Shown: positions 12,070 to 24,780 of the stretch, piece after piece | Layout of the letters: each line of letters opens with the position of its first letter | Numbering within the stretch: the stretch's first letter is position 1 | Source: Auanema rhodensis | Lineage: Eukaryota > Nematoda > Chromadorea > Rhabditida > Rhabditidae | Assembly: GCA_964057225.1 (NCBI GenBank) | Contig: OZ059895.1 | Location: forward strand, 16,496,001 to 16,560,000 | Reading direction: 5' to 3' | DNA length: 64,000 nt | The notes under the pieces: model-generated | Databases searched by the model: none | Seen by the model: only the letters and a program-made list of their open reading frames with translations | Told to the model about the DNA's origin: nothing | Position numbers and translations under genes: made by a program

Positions 12070-13514
12070 ATGCGTTGCTATTGCAATAAAATTGCTGGTT
12101 CTTGTGTTTGTGAATCGACATATGTCGTTTATAAATTGAAATGTAGAGCATGTTTTCAATGCTATATCGGTAAGGTCAAAGTTAGGCTAATCACTTCACA
12201 TTCATGTATTCAGGAAAAACTAAACGTGCTTTCTGGATTCGCATAGCAGAACACATGAAAGGTCTTCTTCGATATAATGGAACTACACTTGCTAATCATA
12301 AGGTATAGTTAATATGATTACCTACCTATATGTTTATTCTTAATTTATTTTTGTTTATTCTCAATATTTCAGTGTCAACTAGGCTTTGAAATTCAAGTTT
12401 TAGCCCGTTCTCAACCGAATTCCAAAGCGTTAGGTATATTGGAAGAAAAAATGATGAACGTAGGTTGAACTTTTTAACATGTTATTGCAAATATTATATA
12501 CGGTAGTGGAATATACTGTACTTCGTAATATGCACGAGATTTGAACTTACATATACATTAGATTAGTTATTACTGGGTTACGGTATTTCACTGTTTTATG
12601 GATTACTGTATATCTACCCTTTGACCTTATTGGTCCTACCTCTTCCTATTAAATAAAAAAAGAAAGTGAAAGAAGTTTTGAATGATTAGTGCAATGATGT
12701 TGAAATAGAGATAATATTCGTGGCACTAAAGTGAAATAATTTGTATAATTACATGTTAAAAACAAAGAAATTAAATTTTTATATTTCTTTATCAATTTCA
12801 TATTAGAAAATTGATAAAGCTTACAAGAAGAAGCTTTTGTTCTAGGTTGGAAGATACCCCACCCCTCTATGACGTAAGTATAAGAGAAAAGAAAAGCATT
12901 CTTTAAAGATATTGAAAGATTATAATTATAATTTTTAATTTTCGAATAACGATAATAGAATGTCTAGCAAATTATATTCTTTATATAGTTAAATATATTA
13001 TAAAATAATGAAGACTTTATAGAAATATAAGCCAAGAATCAACATCAAAAACGAGAAAAAGGCTCAAGAAGAAGCAGCTCGATTGGGGATGGCTTTACGC
13101 GATGTAAGTAACTTCTACCAATATGATCAGCTTTTTTTTGCAAATTTAGAAAGGTCTTTGTAAACCTTTTGATAAACTCCGCGAAGCGAATGAAGATAAT
13201 GAAGATCAATTTGAATATTGGGTAAGTATTCTAAGAAGGATGAGTAGATAAATGATTTTATGTGTATTAGATTGGATCTCCTGATTTTGTATCATCACAA
13301 GTTGATCGTGAAGATGATGCTAGTTCTATAACAGAAGAAGAAGCTAGTAAGTTGCACTTTGAGGAATAGCATGATGAATGATCTGTTACAGGTAAATTCA
13401 CGGAAGGAGAACAATATTGTATTTTCAGTAGATATGACGTGAGTTTTGAAAAAAAATCTAAAATGTGATAGTTCTTTCATTTAGTTGCAAGCTCTAAGGT
13501 CTATTCTTGCTTAG
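12070..13514 (+). CDS. GIY-YIG endonuclease-like protein, spliced
   Basis: Exons 12070-12169, 12214-12302 and 12373-12459 join in phase to a GIY-YIG nuclease-like domain. A Cys-rich lead (CYC, CVC, CRAC) is followed by VVY, CYIGKTKRAFWIRIAEH (YIG, the conserved Arg and His) and ILEEKMM (candidate catalytic Glu). Downstream exons 13023-13103, 13150-13221, 13271-13346, 13392-13438 and 13485-13514 form an open chain carrying KYKPRIN, like the Asn region that closes GIY-YIG domains. An acidic stretch follows, then the end LQALRSILA. The link between the halves needs an exon ending at 12873 and starting after an AAAG acceptor near 12820. That link is uncertain, and two genes are possible. Such domains occur in Penelope-like retroelements, which may keep introns. 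No reverse transcriptase is seen, so a domesticated fragment is plausible. Confidence 0.5.
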
Positions 13515-13818
13515 TCATTTGACTCATGTAATTAAGCTAAAGCAACTAGAGTTATTTTCTCTGACGTAAGCAACTCATGTTGTGTTTTTGGGGAGAATCA
13601 AGGTTGATAATCGTTTATTTGTTACAACTTCATTTGAGATAATCAGTATGATGATCTAAGGCGAAAACGGAGTGCTCCAATGCGAATAACATCGAATGTG
13701 CAGTGTGATCAGTGTATTTAATGTTTTGTTTATACACATATAACATGACTTCGATACAGATAAATGAATAAATAATTAAAGTTTAACCAAGAAATCTTTA
13801 GTCTATAATTAGAAATTA
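13515..13818. other. convergent 3' spacer
   Basis: Spacer of about 0.3 kb between the ends of the rightward GIY-YIG gene and the leftward 7TM gene. It holds an AATAAA poly(A) signal for the former at 13767-13772. Confidence 0.6.
13767..13772 (+). terminator. AATAAA poly(A) signal
   Basis: Canonical hexamer about 250 bases after the stop codon of the GIY-YIG gene, in an A-rich context. Confidence 0.5.
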
Positions 13819-15880
13819 TTAGAGTGAGATAGTCAATCCTTGAGGCCTTTCCTTTTCCGAGGAAAACTGTCTTCTATCCATTAGGTTATTCTGTGGAGTT
13901 ATGTTACCAGTTTTTTCACGGCTTTTCCGTTTACAGAAGAAACGACGATTACTGAACAGTAGGAAACAAGGAATGATCATATCCGGCAGATAACAGAAGA
14001 CATTCCACCAGCTTATGGCAATGATAAGATCAACATTCTTTAAGTTGAGCACACCGATGATTTCAATGGATATTCCCAGCAGCTGAAAAGAATATAGCAT
14101 TTTGATGAGAAGAATCTTCTAACATACCAAATGAACTATTGTCAATACAACAGCTTGAAGTAAGATACCTTTCTTAACATTTGTCATCTTAGGTGATTTC
14201 GACAAATGCGTAACCAAATTCCGCTGTTTTCGTATTTTACAAAGAATCGGAGGATAAAAAATGATTGAAAGCAGAGTAATAAGTATTTGAAATCGTTGAT
14301 ATAACTGAAAAGCTTGTATCAATTTTGAATAACTTGGTAACTGTTGTAAAATCAGTCAAGTTACATGATGTTGTATATAGTCAGAAAGACCAAACACAAT
14401 ATTGCTTTTAAAAAAATTAAAACATCGAAAGTGATAATACCGAATAGTGAGATGTTTGAAGAACGACATCCATATATCCAAAACGTTTCATATAAAATCG
14501 AGAAATTTCGTAATAACGCCAAACAAATATTGATAAGCCAAGAGAAATAATGAAAGCAATTACTACATGAATAAGATATCGGTTACTGTAGTGAAGGGCA
14601 TATTTCTGTTTTTGTTTGAAAAAAAAATGAAAATTACCTGCTAAATAGCAAATCATCTAAACGTGAATTAGTAATTATTGTATATCGATTAGCTGATATA
14701 ATTAAAATCATAAAAAGTAAAAAATTGCTGAGAAAATGATTGGAAATGATTGCTATAACTCCTAGATATTCCGGTACAACATCACCAGTTGTAACAATTG
14801 ATGGGATTGATTTACATGATAGCAGTAATAACGAACGAATAGCTATAGTAAGTGAGCATACCAGAATCATTTTGAAGAATATACTCTGAAAGTATAATGT
14901 TTTAAATAGATTTATTTGTCGTTTGTACTATAAATTTATTTAAATTTAATATCTTATCGCAGTAAAAAACACCTATGACACCGTTACAGTAATCCATGAG
15001 CTACCGTAGGAATACGTAAACTCACACTACAGACGTTAACGTAAAAATACGTAGCCATGCGCAACCTAGGAATACGTATCCTTGCGCTACCGTAGTAATA
15101 CATAATTTTAAACTACGGTAGAAAAAATACCGTAGTGTGAGATGGAGAAAGAGTGCGAATTTTCTTTTTTATATGTTATAATGTAATAAGTATACACGAA
15201 GTTAATTGGATAATTAATAAACATTTAAATATATTTAAACAATATATTTAAATTTCGAAAACATATATATACGTAAATGTATAACAGGCTATTACTAACC
15301 ATGAATTTTTTTTCTAAATTTTCATAATGATATTATATAACTATATATTATAATATCATAAGAGTAGCACCTGACTATAGCATAAGATAGGAAAATTGAT
15401 TAAAAATATCAAAAAACATTATCGTAAAGTTGAAGATTTGAAGTATAGTTGCAGCTTACTAAAGTGATAAACACAACCGTTCAAGTAATATGATTTATAT
15501 AAATACATTACACGTGTTTTCACGTGAAAAAGTGCTGATTTATGCTAATTGGGTAAAAAAAAGCAATTTGAATATTTCAAGTATTAGTAAAGATTTGAAT
15601 TTGAAAAATGATACAAAACGAATAAATATACCTCGTCATATGATTTATATTTAATTATTATATATATTAAAATAATATTAAGTATTATAGATAAGATATA
15701 TACACCGATTGTGATATACAGTATTTCAATTAATACAATTTGTGTTGGAGGCGTAGGTAATGATGCAGGTGCATCAATGATTTCTGAACAAATATGTCGC
15801 CCAGCTATCAAAACTTGACATTCAACACTTGAAGCAGAAACTACGGTTTCTTCATATTGCACAGGACCACAAAATGTCAT
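13819..15880 (-). CDS. nematode 7TM receptor, family unresolved
   Basis: Five exons sum to 1119 bases (372 residues) with all phases matching: 15632-15880, 14638-14885, 14441-14585, 14128-14340 and 13819-14082. Exon 1 encodes a Cys-containing extracellular N-terminus and TM1 (ILYITIGVYILSIILNIIL). Exon 2 carries TM2 and TM3 ending in a DRY-like place with ANRYTIITNS. Later segments show further hydrophobic helices and a TM7-like CYLPDMIIPCFLLFSNRRFF, then a basic, Ser-containing cytosolic tail ending LTISL. It is not an SRT protein. It resembles rhodopsin-like nematode chemoreceptor families (SRX, SRV or SRXA types), but I cannot choose between them. Intron 1 is unusually long (about 750 bases) and holds an inverted-repeat element. 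Confidence 0.75.
15000..15141. repeat. nested inverted-repeat element in intron
   Basis: Lies in intron 1 of the 7TM gene. CTCACACTAC (15021-15030) pairs perfectly with GTAGTGTGAG (15132-15141). Inside it ACTACGGTA (15112-15120) pairs with TACCGTAGT (15128-15136). The left half has repeated degenerate copies of CTACCGTAGGAATACGTA. It looks like a decayed MITE-like or other foldback element; no transposase is present. Confidence 0.6.
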
Positions 15881-16604
15881 GTCTTTACAAGCTTAAATTG
15901 TTTAGCTCGAATGGACAAGCAGTATTGGGTCTGAACTTGAAGTAGCAATGGCTATAAAATTAGAAAAGAGGTATAACAAGCAATGAGTAGTCTAGTCAAG
16001 AAATTAATACAAGGGTTGTGAAGGCTTAGAGCCAGATACAGCATATTCGTGAAATGAGGCGGGAGGAACTAATACGTGCAGGCACATAGATAGCAATTCC
16101 AAATAAAGTTTATCGAAATCATTTTCTGAAAATGTTCTTCGATGTTGTTAATGAATATGATGATGATAACGACTTTGATTGAACTCAAAAATGGAGAATT
16201 TTCTTTAAAATGTTGCTACGAAATGAATGAAAGCAACTTATATTAAATTTTGAAATAACTAATAATATTTGATTTAAGACAGATAAATTTATTTTGTTTA
16301 TAAGCAAGTTACTCATAATACAACGATGATCATGTTAAAAATATGAATGGAGATTCATAGAATGGTTAAACTTAAGCTCTAAGCTGTAATACTTTCTCCT
16401 TACTTACGTCATCAAAGTGTTACTCTTTATATTTGAAATTTCTGATAGGAGATACTCAGAAATAAAAATTCACCATTCCTGTGAAATGTATTTGAGATAT
16501 TTCAATGTTAAACTTATATTTTTAAACTTCCGGGTATCTAATAATCACATAGTTATGAACACTGTTATGGAAAATTTAACAATAAAAAGGCATACAGAGA
16601 GTGA

Positions 16605-16672
<68 letters not shown>

Positions 16673-16994
16673 AATTTTGATTATTATCAGAATGTTGTTG
16701 TTGTTTATATCAACCATATACAAACATATGAATAACAACTAAAAACTTTAGAATAGAATATGATTGATTTGAAATTCCTTATTGGATTGAATACAAGCTT
16801 ATAACTCTATTGAATTCCTTCAGTTTACGATTGTCATTTGAAACAATCAGAAATATAATTTTGAATTGAGATCGAAGTTAAAAAAGACAAAAAACAGAAA
16901 TGTAAGCGATAACTTCCGTCTTTTAATATGCTGAAGTTGGCAAAAACTTGAGCATTTCTTCCAATATGCGATAAGTTTATGAAATAGAACTTAC
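15881..16994. other. stretch between 7TM exon 1 and upstream exon
   Basis: About 1.1 kb of AT-rich DNA with a GA microsatellite (16604-16674). If the exon at 16995-17279 is an alternative first exon, this is intron. Otherwise it is promoter and intergenic sequence. No exons 2-5 of a second receptor are found here. Confidence 0.5.
16604..16674 (+). repeat. GA microsatellite
   Basis: A run of about 35 GA units with rare interruptions. Confidence 0.9.
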
Positions 16995-17279
16995 GTTAGT
17001 ATATTGTTTTTGTGATAATTTAATAAAAAATATAATAATAATATTAGTTGATATAGTTGAAAAATGAATAATTGTTGATATATAATAAGTTAGCATAATA
17101 GTATCATCTATTGGATTTGTATTAATATTTGGGTTTGAGTTTGATGTTGAATAAGCGATCAGTGATTGAACACGACTATAGGGTACGGTATGAGTTACTG
17201 TATCCTGAGCATTTGAATCACTCACATACAATGTGATTGAGAATATTGAATCACTATCTTCATCAGTGATCATAGCCAT
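16995..17279 (-). CDS. orphan receptor first exon
   Basis: A 95-codon exon from ATG at 17279 to a consensus donor (ACTAAC|GTAAGT) in phase 0. It has an acidic and Ser/Asn-rich N-terminus followed by a hydrophobic helix (TYYISTIIHFSTISTNIIII) and FIKLSQKQYTN. The layout matches exon 1 of the downstream 7TM gene (ILNIILIYIIIKYKSYDE), which also ends in phase 0. It could therefore be an alternative first exon giving the same receptor a different N-terminus and TM1. It could also be the only surviving exon of a sister gene. Moderate support as coding; the role is inferred. Confidence 0.45.
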
Positions 17280-18528
17280 CGATGATCACTGATGGAGAAA
17301 CTTGGAGGACAAAGATCTTTTGAGAGAAAGAATGTGAAGAAAAGGCTTTTTTATCACATATGATGTGAATGTTACAGTATTTATGTGATATGTCGAAATA
17401 ACGATGAATTGAAGATTGTGGGGTGGTATATAGAAAGCTTGTTAGCTAAATGGGCGGAGAGGGTAATAAGGGGGGGAAGGAGGAAGGAGAGAGGAGGTAG
17501 GGTAAGAGGTAGTGATATACACTATATCGCAAGAGCATAATGATTAAATATATGAAAATCAATGTTTATAATAGTGATTGAAATCAAAACTTAGAGCAAA
17601 AACCAGAAATACTTTAATAACTATATCATATATTCAATATATTATATACGTTAATATTAAAAATAAATTAAAAGCTTTGAGATAAATCCATTTGATCTAA
17701 TGTTTTAATACTCAATAGATATGCTAACTAGCAATTATAAGATTGAAGAATCCAAAATACATTCATAGAATGAAAACATTGAATATGAAATTTGAGAATT
17801 TGTCGTTAAGCATGACGAGCGGGTGAAGGTTATCAGATAAGCTACACAGAGCTTAATGCTGAAAAGACGATTAGGAATACCATAAATAGTTATTTTCTAC
17901 TAACTTATACTAACTTCTATAAGATTTTTTTATATATTTTTTTATTTTTTAAAAAGAACTTTCGATATTATATGTGATAATATATATTTTTCGGTAAACC
18001 ATTAGGTCGTTATACTTAACTTAATTTCTTTTCTGCTATTGCAAGCCAATATTAATTGAATTTAACGAAAAAAAAGTAAAATATTTCTAAATTATATATA
18101 TATATATATAGTATATAGTATATATATATATATATATATATCAATTATATAGAGAATACTGACTATGAAATATAAACTATATAGTTATGTTAGAAGATAA
18201 TTTATAAACAAAATTATATGTTTATTGCTTATAATTATCGATAAAAAATTAATTTTGCGGTAGATAATATGCTAACTATATATGAAATATAAAAAAGAAA
18301 AAGCTGGAGACATATCTATAAACATATAATTAGAGATTGACTCACATATAGTTATGGTTTTGAAACAGTTTAGTCCACTTTCACAACTAATATTTGATAA
18401 CAAACTATATGAATCTTGTATCTCATTCGATGATATTCTTAATATAAATTGTATTTTGTTGAACTCTTCTATCAAATTTATGCAAAATATATAAATTAGC
18501 ATATTATATTATGCTTGTTAAGTCAAGT
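17280..18528. other. AT-rich stretch with G-rich patch
   Basis: No supported gene. It contains a G/A-rich patch with runs of G (about 17449-17513) just upstream of the orphan receptor exon, and a TA tract at 18093-18141. A 76-codon minus-strand frame at 18272-18502 has no splice partner and is not called. Confidence 0.5.
18093..18141. repeat. TA tract
   Basis: Two TA dinucleotide runs separated by TAGTATATAG. Confidence 0.85.
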
Positions 18529-18609
18529 CACGTGAATCAACATCACGTGACTTGCACGTGAGTTTACAATTCAAGAATTCAGTTTTCATTTTCATTTCGG
18601 AATCACGTG
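18529..18609. promoter_or_regulatory. cluster of four CACGTG E-boxes
   Basis: CACGTG occurs at 18529, 18544, 18555 and 18604, that is four times in 81 bases. The second is flanked as ATCACGTGAC. CACGTG is the core bound by bHLH-ZIP factors (Myc/Max and TFEB types). Function is not shown by sequence alone. Confidence 0.5.
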
Positions 18610-19618
18610 TGAACGGTTGTGTTAGCATTATCTAGTCAGGATCGAGTGTGAGTTGTAATTCAGAATATGACATGCCTGTATAGTTAAGTTTAAGTATATT
18701 ATAGTTAAGTATACTAATATATGATTTATACTATATTGATATTGATATACCAATGCTTAGTGACCTGAATGATAGTACAGAAATCGTGAAATTCTGATGC
18801 ACATATGTGATTGAGCTGTTGCTATTGCTTTATTGATAATCAAAATAAATAAGAGATGTGTGTAAGTGTATGTTTAGCATGTAAGCTGTTGAGATAGATT
18901 ACTTTGAGGCGTTGTATTAGACAACATATGTTTGTAATCATGCCATTCTGAAGAACAACTGTGTAAATTCAGATTATTGACATCAACAAAATCAACTTCT
19001 GAAGCATACACACAAACAGCAAATACCAGATAATTCGTGAACGCTACATCAACATCACGGACGACAAAATTTGAATTGCATCATTTGAATGAAAATGACA
19101 AAAAAGCTTTGAATATCTAATCCATACCAAATCTACATATATCTATCTAGTACTGTACCATATTCAGCACTGTTTCAAAGAAAAAAAAAGAAAAGATTGA
19201 AGTATGAGAAATGAAGATTTCTTGTTAATCTGCCTTTCATACCAAGTACAACAAGTGAAATTACAAATATTTTAATATTTAAAAAAAAAAAAGAAAGATA
19301 AATCTTCATTCATTTTCTTTTGTCTTTTACCATAACATCAATAAGTTGTTTTTATTATCTCAAAGTCTAACAGGCTTCTTCTCTTCATCTTCATCATCAT
19401 CCTCATCATCCACTCATCCACGAACACACACACACACACATACTCACACGCATCATGTTGCCATTTGTTTTCTTTTTATGATTGTTTCTTCTTCTTCATT
19501 TCTTTTTTTTCAATTCAAATTCCATTCATTCCACAGCTTAATGACAATTCAATTTTCAAATTTATTTTTTTAATTTTTATGTTTTGTCATCCACCCCATT
19601 TCCCTCTTGATATCAATC

Positions 19619-19697
19619 TCTCTCTCTCTCTTCCCCTCTCTCTCTCTCTCTCTCTCAACTCCCTCCTCTCTTCTCTCTCTCTCTCTCTCTCTCTCTC
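19619..19697 (+). repeat. interrupted CT microsatellite
   Basis: Several CT runs separated by short C-rich interruptions. Confidence 0.85.
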
Positions 19698-21129
19698 GCA
19701 CAAAAAAATATTTTTATTCTAAGCTCTTTGAACTTTAAATGTGTGCTCATTTTTCTCATCATTACATTGATATGTCAATTGAATTTCATGTGCCATTCTA
19801 CATACCAGAATCTAAATCCCAGGTATTTCACATCAGACACACACATGCACATGCACATTGAGCTTCAAACAGAAACAAGCTTTCCATTTTGCTCATTTTT
19901 TCATTCAATATTGTTTCTTCCTCTCTCCTACTTATGCTCCCCCCTTCTCCATCCTTCTCTCTCTTTCACCCTCTATACTACTTCTTCTCCTTCATCTTCT
20001 TCTTCAAATGTGTTTCCGATTTGAGCAGTTATTGAAATCGTACACATCGTTCTTGAGAATTTTTCCTTTATTCACACAAACATACAAACTTTTGCAACTT
20101 ATCCATCTTGTCTTAAACAACGTTTTTCTTTTTTTTTTTTAAAAACCCTAGATTCAAATAAGAATCTACGTACATATGTATGTATATATAAGCAATTTTC
20201 ACAAAAAAAAGCCAAACTTAACATCGGAAAACAAAGCCAATTTGACTATTATTGTTCAAACGTTTTCGACTTTTAGTGAGATTTTCCATTTCTATTACGT
20301 CTGTAAAAGCTTTGTAAACACATTGAAATGAGAATAATGAAGGAAATGGACTATAACATCATCATGATGAAGCTTTATGCTTAATGATAAGATTTGGAAT
20401 TAGATTCTGGCCTTCAGATTTCTACAGAAGATCTTTTGAACTCGAAAGCTCAGTGATAACTGAGTCCAACTGATAATGTGATCTTATACTAGATTTCTTA
20501 ATTTATTTCTATTTCGATACATCATTCATCAGTACTATTTCTCGAAGATAATCAGAAAATGACTCTGTATTCGTATCAAAATCTATGCTTCTCACGTAGT
20601 ATGTTGTATAGTATTTGCAATTGAAATGCCCTGAGGGAACTTCATCATCATCGTTATTCGTTTTCTCTTTTCCCTTGTATGTTTCAATCGTTCTCATAGT
20701 CTTATACAAAGCACAGAGAGTTAGCGGTGATGATGACGACAACGACGATGATGGAGCCACTTCCATTACGCCATTTGCTCTTGATCCTTCTTTTTTCTTC
20801 TGTTTCAGCAAGCCTTACATTTCGTTTCTTCAATTCTTTGAAATAATCTCTTAGAAAATTCATTATTCTCTCTATCTCTTTTAACTCCTTTTCCTCATTC
20901 TTCTCTCCTTTTTTGCTTTTATCTTTCCTCTTCTTTCTGTTGTTGACGAGTGAACAATACGACTTTTACGATGTGGTAATGACCCGAAGGAAAGTCTGGC
21001 GGCAAAGCCACGATGAGCCAAGAACTTTGTTCTTTTATACTTTTATATCATTCTCTTCCTACTTTTGCTCCTGCTCCTTTCCACCCCCTCAATCCCTTGC
21101 ATTGCCTCCCCTTCCCTGCAACTCCCCCT

Positions 21130-21130
<1 letters not shown>

Positions 21131-21179
<49 letters not shown>
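21131..21179 (+). repeat. CT microsatellite
   Basis: Nearly pure CT run of about 24 units. Confidence 0.9.
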
Positions 21180-21182
<3 letters not shown>

Positions 21183-22707
21183 ACATCTTCCAATATTTCC
21201 AAGCTATAGCCCATGTTATTAAAGCACAGCCACAGACCCAAGATAGCTTTCCACATACAAATTGTCTAGGTTTTTGCTGATTGTCAACATAATTCTAAGC
21301 TTCAATATGGCTTTCTATCTTTATTTACATAATCTTCCTCCTAATGCTTTCACACTTCTTACCCATCATAAGTATTCATGTTTTCTTTGCTCAAGCTTGA
21401 TTTCGTTGAGGAAAATAACGAAAAACTGAAATCATGAAACAAACAGAAAAGTAGAGAGAGAGGGGGGGGGGTAGATAGAGAGAAAGAGAGAGAGAGCTTT
21501 TGTTCGCTTTATCAAATAATTCCGAAACTTATTCACAGGTCATCAATAATTATATCACAACTAGGAACATCTACCTAGCTAGTTCTTCCATTCTCCCTGT
21601 TTTTTCTGTTTATTCGAAATAACTCATCTCTCTCTCTCTCTCTCTCTTTGAATCATTAATATCTCAAGTACTGGATATTATCATAAGTAAAACAAAACAA
21701 TTTGTTGTTAAAAACAGTCAATTTGTCTTTCCTCTTTCTTTGCCCTTATCATTCATACTTCCAGTTTTTTCAATCGAACTCTCAGTTCTTTCTATCTAAT
21801 TTCATATTATTCTATGTTATTTTTGAATTTTAAATTTTAAATTTATTAAAAATCAAAATGAAGATAGTTGAGAATTGGATTATTGAACAATACTTAAATA
21901 CCTTAATTTTCATGTAATGTACACTTTCCATCAAAGAACACAAATGTCGTTTTTCTGCAAAATTCTCAGAAAATATACGATTTGCTCTTTTTTTTGACAA
22001 ATTTTGAATTGAAATGAAATGAATACAATATGAGAAGCACTATGAGGTAGTCAACCTAGCCTGTCACCCCCTCAGTTTTTCCTATGTCACTCTCTGCCTG
22101 CCTCCCTTCTAATTCTAATTTCCAATCTGTCTCTCTCTCACTCTCTCTCTCTTTATGTTATTTTGTACCTTTTAACTGTTACTATTTAGCTCCTTTTCTT
22201 TTTGGTTATCAGTATTTTTCTTGGATTCTGGCTCTCTTCCATCGTTAAGTCTCCAGACCTGTATTGAAGCTCATGTTACTACTCTGATGTGTTTCACCTC
22301 AACATCGTTTCGTTTCACTAAACTACTTCATCGGAATTCTTATTACTAAGTATTTAACGAAAAGAAATAAATTTTGATGAAAAACCCCAAAAAGCTGAAA
22401 AAAGTGAAGAAAAAGTAATTCTTTATTATTTATTTATGCAAACTATATACATATACATAAGCTTTCGTTGAGCTTTATGTCATAAAAAAACTTTTTTTTA
22501 GTCAAATAGAAGCTGAAAAGTAAAATATTTCTTTTACTTTGAGTTAATAATGAAAAATAATTATTTTGGTAACTATACTACATATGATTTGGTTGGATTC
22601 CATAGAAATATATAAAGAGAATGGACATTTCCGATTATTTTCTGGAGGGTTATGAAGATGCAAGACATCAGAAGTTAAAAGGAAGGTAATAATGAATTAT
22701 AAGAAAG

Positions 22708-22708
22708 A

Positions 22709-22758
<50 letters not shown>
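22708..22758 (+). repeat. GA microsatellite
   Basis: GA run of about 25 units, one of the few purine arrays on the plus strand in this domain. Confidence 0.9.
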
Positions 22759-22765
<7 letters not shown>

Positions 22766-22898
22766 AGACTGAATGAAGGAGGGGGATGTAGAGGATGAGA
22801 CAACCTGCAAGATCGAAGAGCACAGCACTTTGCATGGAAATGCTGTTGCTTATTCAAACTGACCTCCTGGCTGAATGACCTCCGTTCTAAATAAGAAT

Positions 22899-22925
22899 TA
22901 AGCATGCTTCATCGAAGCATGCTTA
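22899..22925. other. perfect 12-bp hairpin
   Basis: The palindrome AAGCATGCTT occurs twice, separated by CATCG. Together with the outer T/A and inner C/G pairs this makes a perfect 12-pair stem with a three-base loop. Confidence 0.6.
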
Positions 22926-23058
22926 GGTTGTTATGTCTGGCTAACGACAAACTTTGCTACATGAGATCGTTCAGTGCAGATGGTTGTAGGGATACATCAC
23001 CCTGCCCTCCGAGCTCTCCTATAGCTACTACTACTATTCCCACTACTACTATAGGGAG

Positions 23059-23091
<33 letters not shown>

Positions 23092-24662
23092 TTCTTTCTT
23101 TCTTTCACTCTCTGACTATCTGCTCTCAATAATCTACCTTACTCAACATATTCCATTCTTTCTATTCATTTCCCTGTTTCCCTCCCCTTCATTCCTCAGT
23201 TTTACTCACTAGCTTGCTCTAGGTTATGTTGTGTATGTAGTAGCTTTATGTAGGTTTGGCTATCCTTCAGCCATCATCCAATACCTTGTGTCCAACACCA
23301 TGTTGTCATGGCAGCCAGAAGTTATATCAACATAGCAGTTGCATATAAAGGTTTTGAACTTCATTAAGAGCGTTCTCTCTCTCTCTTTCTCTCTTTCTTC
23401 AAGTTTTTTGACCTCCCTTACTCCTTCGTAGGCAAGGATTTAACAGACTTTCTCCAACTAATCTTCATCGTTATTCTTTAAAGAAATCGCTGTTACTACC
23501 CAAATAAATTCTTTTTTTTTCTCAGTTAACTTACTCATCTGACAACTTGAATAACGAATTGGATTCCCATTCATCAAGCCGTCGTCCGCCAACCAACCAG
23601 AAGATAAGACTAAAGCATTTTCAAAATGATTTTTCTATATAGTTATCTCTAACTATTCTCTTTTAGTTAATCTGTCTTTCGTTTTTTTTCTTTCCTTCAT
23701 TTGCTACAGCCAAACACGCAATTTCTTCTCCTTCATTTTCAGCGTCGTCTTCCTCTTTGCCATCATTCTCCTCCTACTCCACCATCTCCTTCTCCATCTC
23801 GTCCTCATTCTCATTCTCCTTCTTCTTCTTATTTTTTCGTCTTTCTTCTCTTTGGTCCCCAAAGGAGATGAAGAAAAGAGCTTCGCTTCGTTCTGGACAA
23901 CGACCATAGACTGTGCTCTGACCAGAGACGCCAGACAGCCAACATGTGGATCGATGAGCTCGGCCCATTGCCATTCGGTCCGTCTCTCCTTTCTCGTCGT
24001 TTCAGAGCCTATTTATCTATCCAAATTACCCATATTTGGTCATTTTTGTCATTTTCCCAAGCTCGTGTTCTTCTGACCTCCCTCTATCACTTTAATTCTA
24101 TTTCTCTCATCTCTTGTCTCAATCGTCATGTTTCCATCTCTGCTGATGTCGTCGTCGCACACATCTTCAATTCATCCATATTATCTCCATTAGTTAGTTC
24201 ATTTTCTTTTTTTCTTTATCCTCACTATACTTTTTTTAGAATTCTCTCTCTTTCTCTCTCCCCCTTTCTCTCTCTTTCTCCCCCCTTCTCTCTCCCTCTC
24301 TCTATCTCTCAATCCTTCCCTCTCTCTCTCTTTCTCTCTCTCCTTTGTATTATTTGCAAAAAAAAAAAATTCTCCTCCTCCCCTTCAAAAAGCTGAAGAA
24401 GAAGTTAGCATGGTGTGTTCCTCATCCTCGTTCACTCATTCTCTCTTAAACGTTTTACAACATTTTCGTTTCGGGAAACACCACAAAAAAATAATTTTTA
24501 CTATTACTTTATAGTTTATAAAGTTAAATTATAATCAAGACAAAAGATAATAACTTGAACATATGATTAAAATCTGGTTCATCACTATGAACATCTGATG
24601 TTCTCTGTTCCACAGCAGCACAAGAGACTTCACTGCTTGAAAATTTAGCTTAACAACTAAAT

Positions 24663-24780
24663 TCCCTCTCTCTCTCTCTCTCTCTCTTTCTACCTCTTTC
24701 AGTCTCTCTCTCTCTCTACCTCCCCTATCTCTCTCTATATATATCCCTCCTATCTCTCTCTCTCTCTCTCTCTCTCTCTG
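24663..24780 (+). repeat. compound CT microsatellite
   Basis: CT arrays broken by TACCTC, CCCTAT and a TATATA segment. Confidence 0.85.

Noticed and set aside
23704-24076. Overlapping frames on both strands around 23850-23980
   Set aside because: Sequence is non-repetitive but both strands are open with neither showing a domain or splice continuity; left as non-coding.
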